64,000 bases of DNA, from NCBI RefSeq assembly GCF_019665765.1, contig NZ_CP081150.1, positions 2,232,001-2,296,000 on the forward strand, given 5' to 3'. The notes below the pieces were generated by a model. It was not told where the DNA came from. It worked only from the letters and a program-made list of their open reading frames with translations, and did no database searches. Positions 40,216 through 50,500 of the stretch are shown piece by piece. Origin of the DNA: Deefgea tanakiae (GTDB lineage: Bacteria > Pseudomonadota > Gammaproteobacteria > Burkholderiales > Chitinibacteraceae). The position numbers were made by a program, and so were the translations under genes. Positions within the stretch are counted from its first letter, which is position 1; each line of letters begins with the position of its first letter.

Positions 40216-41100
40216 ATGAGCGAAACCGCCCGCATTGTTACTAGCTACGGCAAAGTCTATATCGTTGAACTGGCCGATGGTCGTCGCCTCTCCGCCTCGA
40301 CCCGCGGCAAAAAAACCGATTACGCCTGTGGTGATCAAGTCGATATCGACGTACTGAACGCCGAGCAAGCTGTGATCAATAAAGCCCTCAAACGCAAAAC
40401 GTTGCTGTATCGCTCGGATGCATGGCGCAGCAAAATGATCGCCGCCAATGTCACGCAGATTGTAATTGTCGTTGCGACCGAGCCGAGTTTTTCCGATGAA
40501 CTCATTAGTCGAGCGCTGATTGCGGCTGAGGCCGAAGGCATTCGCCCCGTGATTTGCTTAAACAAATGTGACCTCCCCGTCGCCGATGCCGCACGTTCGC
40601 GCTTGGCCTATTACACGGGTTTGGGCTATCCGGTGGTTGAAATCTCCGCAAAACAGGATTTAACACCACTAGAACCGTGGTTGGATGGTCAAGTTTCAGT
40701 TTTGGTTGGCCAATCAGGGATGGGAAAATCAACGATCACCAATGCGCTGATTCCCGACGCCAATGCGCGCGTCAAAGAAATCTCGACCGCGCTCGACTCA
40801 GGCAAGCATACGACAACCCACGCGCAGTTGTATAAATTAAACGCAACGTCTGAGTTGATCGATTCGCCGGGTTTGCAATCCTTTGGTTTAGCGCACATTA
40901 GCGTCGAAGAATTACCGCGTTTAATGCCCGATATGGCGCGGCATTTGGGCCAATGCCGTTTCCACAATTGCCGTCACCGCCAAGAGCCCGGCTGCGCCAT
41001 TCATGAAGCAATCGCAGCGGGCAGCATTGCGAACGAACGACTGGTTTTTCTACAACGCTTACAAGATGAACTCAGCGCTGCCGCGAGCTGCAAATACTAA
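40216..41100 (+). CDS. rsgA: Ribosome small-subunit biogenesis GTPase RsgA
   Basis: The 294-residue protein is a circularly permuted GTPase: G4 LNKCDLPV precedes G1 GQSGMGKSTI and G3 DSPGLQSFG. A C-terminal zinc cluster is CRFHNCRHRQEPGCAIHEAI. The N-terminal OB-fold region is present. It assists late 30S maturation. An AAAGG site precedes ATG. The gap upstream (40087-40215) shows only a small inverted repeat and no gene. Confidence 0.94.
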   Translation: MSETARIVTSYGKVYIVELADGRRLSASTRGKKTDYACGDQVDIDVLNAEQAVINKALKRKTLLYRSDAWRSKMIAANVTQIVIVVATEPSFSDELISRALIAAEAEGIRPVICLNKCDLPVADAARSRLAYYTGLGYPVVEISAKQDLTPLEPWLDGQVSVLVGQSGMGKSTITNALIPDANARVKEISTALDSGKHTTTHAQLYKLNATSELIDSPGLQSFGLAHISVEELPRLMPDMARHLGQCRFHNCRHRQEPGCAIHEAIAAGSIANERLVFLQRLQDELSAAASCKY

Positions 41101-41281
41101 ACCCCATCCCAAAGGGTATTCACTCCTAGGCATTTAGCAATATGACTCATAGGTGAATACCCCAACACCATCTGCAGTTGCAAAATTCCAACAGCCTCAC
41201 TACGAACGAACATTACTCGCAATATCATACTAGAATGCCTTGTGCGTCAGTTTTCTAACCCTAAACTCGATCTAGGCATTC

Positions 41282-44200
41282 ATGACTCCATCCTTTCCAT
41301 ACATCGCCGATCAAGTTGGTTTACCTATCTTGGGTCAACCCTACTTATTCAGCGACGCCAAGATGGCGACCTTTCTACTCGATAGCCAAGCTAGCGCACT
41401 TAATCAATTACTCGATACCTATATCAATCAGCCTTCAGAAGGCCAGTTTGAATACCGCTGCTTAGCCGTCAAGGGGCAAGCATTTAGTATTATGATTATG
41501 GCGCAGATGACCATCGACGCTAGCAATCCAACAGGCAAGGTCTATGGCAAAGAGCGTTATTCAGAATTGTCGTTTTGGATTCCTTGTTACGATCGCAAAG
41601 CCTTAGCACGCGGTGAATTTAAACCCGCACTATTCTTGCCATTTTTATTTCCTGATAGTTTCTCAGCGATCGCCACCGGCCGTGAAATGTTTGGTTTTCG
41701 CAAACAGCTCGCCGCGTTTAACTACCCTAACGGCGAGCTCAACGTTTGGCATCCGCAATTTACTGCCAGCACATGTGGTTTTAAAACGCTGGGCGCAGAC
41801 AGTATCGCTCAGCAATATGACTTTATTTCACTCCTTGCAGCTGAAAAAGATGAAACCGTCGCCGATTCAGCATGGCGCAGCACCAGCGAAGCCGCCACTG
41901 GAATGATCGAGCACCTGTTTGGCCAGCAATGGACCTGCGCCGAAACCGGCGAGGTATTAGGTGACATCCATGCGGATTTCCTTGCCAATTGCCCTGCGCT
42001 ATTTATCAAACAATTCCCAGCGATTGAAGGCGCGCAAAATGCCGAAGTACGTAGCATCGCCAGCGCACCCTTCCAATTGCAAGCATTTCATGGTGGTTTT
42101 CCATGGCTCAAAGGCCTAAGCCTTAAGCAATTCGATCTGCAATTAATGCGCCTAGCCAGCCACCCGATTGTGGCACAACTGGGTTTAACGCCAACGTCCA
42201 GCACGCCAGATGTGGATACCGTCAGCACCAAAGGATTTTGGGTTAACGTGGATTTCTCACTCGAAACAGGAAAAACACTACAGTCGATTAAGCCACCGAA
42301 ACAAAAAATCGCCATACTTGGCGGTGGTATTGGCTCTCTAAGCACGGCCTATGGGATTACCCAAGATCCAGACTGGCAGACCAAATATGACATCACCATT
42401 TACCAAATGGGTTGGCGACTGGGTGGCAAAGGCGCCAGTGGGCGCAATCGCGACATTGCCGATCGCATCGAAGAACACGGCCTGCATATTTGGTTTGGCT
42501 ATTACGACAATGCATTTGCACTCATTCAAAATTGCTATGCCGAACTAGCGCGTTCCAGCAATGCCCCGCTGGCAACTTGGGATCAGGCATTCAAACCGCA
42601 GAATACGATTGTTGTTGAAGAATATGTAAAAGAAGAATGGCGCACTTGGGCACTATCATTTAAGCCTGATAGTAAAGTTCCAGGTCAAGGCGACAGTAAA
42701 AGCGATCATCCGATTGGGTTTTTCGCCCACCTTCGCGAAGCACTGAGTGAACTGCATCAAGCGCTTCAGCAGCAAATCAGCCAATCAGACAGTGCACGGC
42801 AGGCAGCAGCACGCCACTTTACGCGTGGCGTGTCGCATACGGGGGAAAGCATTTTAGGTAAAGTGCTCGACGTGGTCGGTAAACCTGTTGAAATGGTAGT
42901 CGAACACGAAGTCGAGCGTGTATTTACGCAACTACAAAACCTCTATGAATCATTTCCTCTACGCAGTGAAATCGCCGCCCTATGCACCACACCAGCGCCA
43001 AGCCATTGGCTGGATGTGATTGCCGAAATCAAAGCGTTAGTTGAGCAAGTGCTGGCGCCTTTTGCCGAAATTTTCGATTCAATCCGCCGTATTTTCACGC
43101 TGGTCGATATCGCACTCGCCGTTGCCAAAGGCATTTTGGTCGACGGCGTCTTAATCAAAGGCTACACCGCAATCAATCAGTATGATTTTACCGAATGGTT
43201 GATCATTCACGGCGCCAGTGCTGATGCGGCTAATTCAGCCTTGGTGCGCGCGTTTTATGATTTGTATTTGGGTTTTCCAAATGGCGAGAATAAAATCGTT
43301 GGCGACGGCGTTGCTATTGGCGGCAATGTCTCGGCCGGGGAATTGTTACACAGCTATATTCTGGTGACGCTGTGCTACAAAGGCGCGGTAATGTGGAAGA
43401 TGCAAGCCGGCATGGGCGACGTAGTAATGACGCCAATCTATCAAGTGTTGAAACAGCGCGGCGTCAAATTTGAGTTTTTCAACAAGGTGACGGATTTACA
43501 TTTAAGCGCTGACCAACAGCAAATCTCCGCCATCGACATTGACGTACAAGCAACCTTAAAACCTAATATTGCCAGCTACAATCCGCTTTATGAGGTCAAA
43601 GGCTTGCCATGCTGGCCATCTACGCCACTGTACGAGCAACTCGAACAAGGTCAAGCGCTCAAAACGCAAGAAATTAATCTGGAATCAGCATGGAGCCCGT
43701 GGCCTGCTGTTGCGAAAAAAACGCTGCAATTAGGGCAAGATTTTGACCTTGTCGTACTTGGCATTTCAGTTGCCGCACTGCCGTTTATTACCGAAGAACT
43801 CAGCCAAGCCAACCCCGCTTGGCAAGCGATGCTCAATAATGCCGCCACCACGCAAACTCAGGCTATGCAGCTTTGGCTCAATATCAATCTAGAAGAAACC
43901 GGCTGGCCCTTAGCCAGCCCGATTCTGGATGCCTATGGCGAGCCGTTTAACACATGGGCGGCAATGGATCAAACGCTAGACAAAGAAAACTGGCCTCTGA
44001 ATCAACAGCCCTTTGGTATTGCCTACTTCTGCAACAATATGAAGGATGCTGAGCCTATACCCCCATTTAGCGACCATAGTTTCCCAGCGCAGCAAGAGGA
44101 GCGCGTCAAGCAAAGTGCAAAACAATGGCTTATGCAGTACATCGGTCATTTATGGCCCTATGCCACCCAAGCGAATGACAAGAGTCTAGATTGGTCTAAA

Positions 44201-44482
44201 TTGGTCGATTTGGAAAATCGGCAAGGTGAAGCCCGACTCGATGGACAATATTTCCGCGCGAACATTGATCCAACTGAACGCTATGTGTGCAACGCAGCCA
44301 ACACCAATCAATATCGGCTCAAGGTCGATCAATCAGGCTTTCGTAATTTATATTTGGCCGGTGATTGGGTAAATAATGAAGCGCTAAACTTAGGCTGCGT
44401 AGAATCCACCGTGATCTCAGGTTTACAAGCAGCGAGAGCCTTAAGTGGGTATCCATTAACAATTCATCATGAAACATTTTAA
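41282..44482 (+). CDS. Fusion of an acetoacetate-decarboxylase-like domain with a phytoene-desaturase-like FAD oxidoreductase
   Basis: The 1066-residue protein has two parts. Residues about 1-320 look like an acetoacetate-decarboxylase (ADC) domain, with TGREMFGFRKQLAAFNYPNG; Lys141 would be the Schiff-base lysine, and the following Lys of ADC is replaced by Gln here. From about residue 340 comes an FAD/NAD-binding oxidoreductase: GGGIGS at 347-352, EEHGLHIWFGYYDNAFAL, and at the C-terminus LYLAGDWVNNEALNLGCVES, as in phytoene-desaturase relatives. A 170-residue helical insert (about 480-650) is odd for either family. It could oxidise then process a hydrophobic substrate, but this is inference. 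The next gene starts 87 bases later. Confidence 0.75.
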   Translation: MTPSFPYIADQVGLPILGQPYLFSDAKMATFLLDSQASALNQLLDTYINQPSEGQFEYRCLAVKGQAFSIMIMAQMTIDASNPTGKVYGKERYSELSFWIPCYDRKALARGEFKPALFLPFLFPDSFSAIATGREMFGFRKQLAAFNYPNGELNVWHPQFTASTCGFKTLGADSIAQQYDFISLLAAEKDETVADSAWRSTSEAATGMIEHLFGQQWTCAETGEVLGDIHADFLANCPALFIKQFPAIEGAQNAEVRSIASAPFQLQAFHGGFPWLKGLSLKQFDLQLMRLASHPIVAQLGLTPTSSTPDVDTVSTKGFWVNVDFSLETGKTLQSIKPPKQKIAILGGGIGSLSTAYGITQDPDWQTKYDITIYQMGWRLGGKGASGRNRDIADRIEEHGLHIWFGYYDNAFALIQNCYAELARSSNAPLATWDQAFKPQNTIVVEEYVKEEWRTWALSFKPDSKVPGQGDSKSDHPIGFFAHLREALSELHQALQQQISQSDSARQAAARHFTRGVSHTGESILGKVLDVVGKPVEMVVEHEVERVFTQLQNLYESFPLRSEIAALCTTPAPSHWLDVIAEIKALVEQVLAPFAEIFDSIRRIFTLVDIALAVAKGILVDGVLIKGYTAINQYDFTEWLIIHGASADAANSALVRAFYDLYLGFPNGENKIVGDGVAIGGNVSAGELLHSYILVTLCYKGAVMWKMQAGMGDVVMTPIYQVLKQRGVKFEFFNKVTDLHLSADQQQISAIDIDVQATLKPNIASYNPLYEVKGLPCWPSTPLYEQLEQGQALKTQEINLESAWSPWPAVAKKTLQLGQDFDLVVLGISVAALPFITEELSQANPAWQAMLNNAATTQTQAMQLWLNINLEETGWPLASPILDAYGEPFNTWAAMDQTLDKENWPLNQQPFGIAYFCNNMKDAEPIPPFSDHSFPAQQEERVKQSAKQWLMQYIGHLWPYATQANDKSLDWSKLVDLENRQGEARLDGQYFRANIDPTERYVCNAANTNQYRLKVDQSGFRNLYLAGDWVNNEALNLGCVESTVISGLQAARALSGYPLTIHHETF

Positions 44483-44503
44483 CTAGCGCATTCAAAACGC
44501 ATG

Positions 44504-44530
44504 CGAGGCTCGCGCTGGTGCGCAGCCTCG
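44504..44530 (+). terminator. Strong hairpin without T-tract between the fusion enzyme and the giant kinase
   Basis: CGAGGCT-C-GCGC-TGGT-GCGC-AGCCTCG forms an 11-pair stem with one bulged base. No T run follows, so it is not a classical terminator. It may be an attenuator or processing site between two cotranscribed genes. Confidence 0.4.
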
Positions 44531-44568
44531 TCAAGCTGGTTCACGTACCCCAAAAGTAAGGTTCCAAG

Positions 44569-47500
44569 ATGCTGACATTTCCCGCTTACCGCTTGCGCGA
44601 TCAACTGCACGACAGTGAACACTCCAGTGTGTATCGCGCTATTGATGAGCGGGATTCATCGCTGGTTGTACTGAAGTTTTTTGGAAAATCGAATCCATCG
44701 CATCACCATATCGCGCGCTTCAAGCGCGAATATGCCATCGCTCAGCGACTCATTCATCCGAATATTTCCCGACCATTGGCGCTAACACAACATGATTCGC
44801 GCTGGATCATGATTATGGAAGATCAGCAGGGGCTTTCACTAAATCAACATCCGCGCCTAAAGCAAGGTCAGCCGATTGATCTCAAATCGTTTTACGACAT
44901 CGCACTCCAGCTTTGCGATGCACTGCAATTCATTCATCAAAACAAGATCATCCACAAAGACATTAATCCAGCCAATCTGTGCTGGAATGATGCGACGCGC
45001 CAGCTGCAAGTGATTGACTTTGGTGTGGCCAGCGAATTGGGCCAAGAAACGCCACTGATTCAAAATCCACAGACCATTGAAGGTACGCTGGCGTATATGT
45101 CGCCAGAGCAAACGGGGCGGATGAATCGCATCGTCGATTATCGGTCGGATTATTATTCGCTGGGCGTCACCCTCTATGAATTGCTGACGGGGAAAACACC
45201 GTTTACCAGCTTAGATGCAATGGAAATGGTTCACTGCCATTTGGCGCGCACACCGGATTGGTCTTTGGCGCAATTCAAAAACCTACCACCGCATTTGCTG
45301 ACCATTTTGCAACGCTTGCTCGAAAAAAATGCCGAGGCTCGCTATCAAAGTTTGAATGCCTTAATCAACGATCTAAAACACTGCCAAGCTCAATCACTGC
45401 AACTCCCAATGGCAGGTCATCAAGATGCAGGTCTGAGCGACCATAGCGGCGTCTTTCATATTCCACAAAAACTCTATGGCCGCGAGCAAGACGCTCAAGT
45501 GTTAATGGATGCGTTTGATCGGGTCTGCCTTGGGCAAAGTGAAATGCTGCTCGTGGCGGGGTTTTCTGGGATTGGGAAGTCAGCCGTCGTCAATGAAATT
45601 CAGCGCGCCATCGTCGCGCGACGTGGCTACTTTATTGCGGGTAAATTTGATCAATACCAGCGCAACACGCCCTACTCGTCGCTCATTCAAGCTTTTCAAG
45701 ATTTAATCCGCCAATTGCTCAGCGAACCCCGTGCACAACTGGATCAATGGGCTACGCGAATTCGCGCCGCATTAGGCAGCCATGCTGGCGTAATCACGCA
45801 ACTCATTCCAGACCTTGCGCTAATCATCGGCGCTAGCGAGTCCGTTGCCGAGCTGCCGCCACTGGAATCGCAAAATCGGCTCAACCGTTTATTCGAGCGT
45901 TTTGTCCAAGTGTTCTCCAGCGAGGAACATCCGCTGGTGATCTTTCTCGATGACTTACAGTGGGTTGACCAACCTACATTAAAATTGATTGAGTGGAGTA
46001 TGCGCGACGCTGATAAGCGCTACTTGCTTTTAATCGGAGCTTACCGTGATAACGAAGTCGACGCGGCGCATCCCCTGATTGCATTGCGGGACGATTTACT
46101 CAAACGCCAAGTCACACTCCACACACTCAACTTAGCCCCATTACAGCCAAACCATGTGAATGAGCTGGTTGCCGATACTTTGCATATGCCAATGGCTCAC
46201 TGCCAAACGCTGGCACAGCTCTGTTTTGATAAAACACAGGGCAATCCATTTTTCCTCAATCAATTCTTAAGCACGATTCATGAGTTGGCGTATCTGAGTT
46301 TTGATTTTGAGCACAATCAGTGGGTTTGGGATGTGGCAAGCATTGAAAAAGCTGACTTCACCGATAATGTTGTTGAATTGATGATCAGTAAAATTCGTCG
46401 CCTACCTGAGCTCACTCAACAGCTTTTGCAATTAGCCGCCAGTATCGGCAATCGCTTTGATCTGTGCACGCTGGCAACGGTCTGCAAACTCACTCCTTAC
46501 CAAACCCAAGTAGGTCTTTGGCCTGCTTTGCAAAGCGAACTGATACTACCTTTAGATCAACACTACAAATATTTACTCGAAGACGAAACGAAACCACAAA
46601 TTAGTTACCGCTTTCTGCACGACCGTGTACAGCAAGCTGCCTACGCATTAGCCAGTGATGAACAAAAACAACTGCATCACCTCAGCATTGGCCGCTTACT
46701 ATTATGCAATGCACCCAGCGGACAAGTTGAAGATCAATTATTCACGATCATCGAGCAATTTAATGCGGGGCGCGCACTCATCAGTGATCCTGATGAGCGT
46801 ATTGCTATCGCTCACCTGAATTTACAAGCGGGGCTCAAAGCACGAACCTCCGCCGCCTACCAAGCCGCATTTCACCACTTACAAATTGGCTTAAGTCTGC
46901 TACCGGCGGACTGCTGGCAAGCATGCCCTCAACTCACGCTGGATTTACATATTGGTGCCGCAGAAAGTGCCTACCTCTCTGGCGATTTTGTGAGTGCAGA
47001 ACGAATCTACCCAGTGGTTCTTCGTAATTGCACAGGGGTATTGAACCAAATCCGTTGCTATACAATACAAGCAAGCCAATACCAGCTAGAAGGTCGCTTC
47101 TTAGAAGCCATCGCCATTCAGCGTACTGGTCTACAGCTACTAGGCTCTATGATTCCGACTGAGGATGCGGACTTATTAAAAGAGGTAGGGCAAGGCTTTA
47201 GCGATATCGCCAATTTAAGTGCCCATCGCTCCATGGCCGAGCTGATGCAAGCCAAATCGATGAGCGACCCCGAGCAACTTGCCGCGATGCAATTGCTGTT
47301 TGGCATGTGGTACGCCAGCTATCTGGCAGGATTACCTAATTTAAATGCAGTGACGACGACGACGATGACTCGGCTTTCGCTGCAAGCGGGTCATTGCGAT
47401 ATTTCGCCTTTTGCCTATGTCAATTACGCTTTTATCGTGGCGTTTATATTGCAGCAATACGATGTCGCTGAACAATTTGGTGCAACCGCCATTGAGCTTG

Positions 47501-50500
47501 CCAATGCACAACGCAATTTGGCCATTCGCGGCAGCACGCATTTTCTGTTCGCAACCTTCACCAATTACTGGACTAAGCCACTAGCCACTTCCAATACCTA
47601 CTACGACGATGCTTATACTTGGAGTCTAGAAAGCGGCGATTTTGCTACCGTGGGTTATATTGTGGCCGTTCGCTCGACCGACCGTGTTATCCAAGGACAA
47701 AACCTCACCGAGCTATTGGCGAGTTGTGAACGCGATATTTTGCTACTGACTAGCACTGGTCAGCAGGATATGGTCGATTGCACCAGCGTGGGTACCGTGC
47801 AATCAATCAAAAATCTACAGGGTCAAACACGGCATGCAGCAACGTATGACGATGCTGATTTTAGTGAAGAACAGTTCCTCCTCGAATATGCCAGCAAGCC
47901 CTTACATCTGGCCTATTTCTATCATGGAAAAATCCGTAATGCATATTTATTTGATACCGACTATGCAGATGAACTAGCAGAAAAACTCGCTCTCGTTGAA
48001 CAATATGTACCTGGCCAATGCAAAATTCCAGAGGCTACTTTTTATACTGCACTCATTCGGCTGCGCACCCTGCTACGCCATCCGGCACACGATGAATACG
48101 GTACGATTCATGCACAAGTAGCGCAATTGAATGAGCGATTTATCGCTTGGGCACAGCAATGCCCTGCTAATTTTTCCACGCAATCACTGCTGATCCAGGC
48201 GCAACTGGCCCAATTAAATGGTGATACGGCCAGCGCAATTTCACTTTACCCTCTGGCCATCGCCGCAGCTAAAAGCAATCATTACGTCAATTTGGAAGCG
48301 CTCGCCAATGAATTGTACGGCCAATTCTGGCTCGCTCAACAACAAGAACGAATTGCCGAGGTCTTCTTACGTGATGCTTTGCACCTGTATCGCGCGTGGG
48401 GGGCGGAAGGCAAAGCCATTCAACTACAAAGTCGATACGCTGAACCTGCGCCAATCTCACGCACAAAAGGTCACAAAAGTACGTCAATGACGAGCCCCTC
48501 AGGGACCGCCAATACTGCCATAGGTAGCGTTAATTATCTTGATCTTACGTCCATTCTGAAGGCGAACCATGCACTATCAAGCGAAGTTGCATTAAGCCCT
48601 GTTTTGGCCAAGCTATTGGGCATCGTGAAGGAAAACTCTGGCGCACAAACCGTACGCTTATTTCTCAGCAACTCTAGCCGGAAAGAAGCAAGCGAAGAAT
48701 GGTATTTAGAAGGTGAAGCGTCTGCCAATAAGGTGGACGTGTTGCAATCACAAGCGATTGCACTCAATGGGCTGAGTAGCCCGCTATTGCCGCTCTCTTT
48801 ATTGCGCTATGTGGTTCGTAGTGGCAACGAAGTGATTGAAGAAAATATCAGTAGTTCAGAAAATTACGCCATGGATCCTTATGTCTTGGCGAAACACCCT
48901 AAATCTGTGATGTGCCTACCAATAATGCGGTTTTCACAAGTCATTGGCGTGTTGTACTTAGAAAACAATCTAGCAGCAGGCGCATTCACCCAAGAACGAG
49001 TAGAGTTTCTCAGAGTGCTAGCGGTGCAAGCACTGATTTCAATTGATAACGCACGACTCTACGACAACCTAGAACGCCAAGTGGCTGAACGCACAGCCAA
49101 TCTCAATCAAACGTTGCTTGAGCAACAAGCCATTTTCGACAATACCGTCATCGGCATTGCCTTTGTCAAAGACCGTGTCGTACAACGCTGCAATGCGGGC
49201 TTGGCAAAGTTGTTTGGCTACGAGCGTGAAGAAGTCATCGGGCAAGCAACTCGGATGTTTTATGCCAGTGATGAAGAGTCTGAACAATCCGCCAAAGTCA
49301 CTTATGCCCAAGTGATGCAAGGTGGCTACCACACCGATTTACAATTAGTTGATAAACAAGGCCGCCAGATTTACTGCGAAATCCACGCCCGTTTGCTCGA
49401 TAACCTGCATCCAGAGCAAGGCATCATCATCACCATTCAAGATATTTCGGAGCGAAAACTTAGCGAGCATGCCTTAGCAGAAGCCAAAGTGCGTGCAGAG
49501 GAAGCAACGCAAGCCAAATCGATGTTCCTTGCGAATATGAGCCATGAAATTCGCACGCCGATGAATGCCGTCATGGGCATGAGCCGTTTGGCATTAAAAA
49601 TCGCCAATGACGATAAACTGCGTAATTATCTACAAAAAATTGTTATTTCTGCCGAAAATCTACTCGGTATCATTAATGATATTTTGGATTTTTCTAAAAT
49701 TGAGGCTGGTAAACTCGAAATTGAAACCATTCCTTTCCAATTAGACGACCTACTCAATCCACTCTCTGATTTAATGATGTTGCGCACCGAAACAAAAGGC
49801 GTTGAAGTTATTTTTCGTATTGCTCCCGATGTACCGCAACAACTCATCGGTGATCGATTACGTTTAAGTCAGGTGCTAAATAATCTTGCTAGCAATGCGA
49901 GTAAATTCACCGAACAGGGTGAAATTGTGCTCGACATCCGTGTTGAGGCGCAGCAACACGACCGTGTGACACTACGCTTCACCCTCAGCGACACCGGCAT
50001 CGGCATGAGCCCAGCGCAAATGGCCTCCCTCTTCCAATCCTTCACCCAAGCAGACAGCTCAATTACCCGCAAATACGGTGGGACCGGCTTAGGCCTCAGC
50101 ATTAGCAAGCAATTGGTTGAAATGATGGGCGGTGAACTCACTGTCGGCAGCACACTCGGCCAAGGCAGTACTTTCCGCTTCACCTTGGAATTGGGTATCG
50201 AAGCAAGCCAATTAGTCAATATGGCGCAGCACTACACACCTCAGCGGGTCTTAATCGTTGATGACCATGCGGTTGCACGCGAGGTATTGGCCGATATGGT
50301 TCGTTCATTCGGCGCCGAAGTTTTGCTTGCGGACTCAGGAAGAACGGCCTTAGATACCTTAATGATTGCCGCCAAGACTGAACAGCCGATTGATTTGGTC
50401 TTGATGGATTGGCAAATGCCTGATTGGGATGGTATTGAAACGATCGAACGTATACGCGCCGAGAGCATGCTTAACAACACACCCCCAGCAATACTCATGG

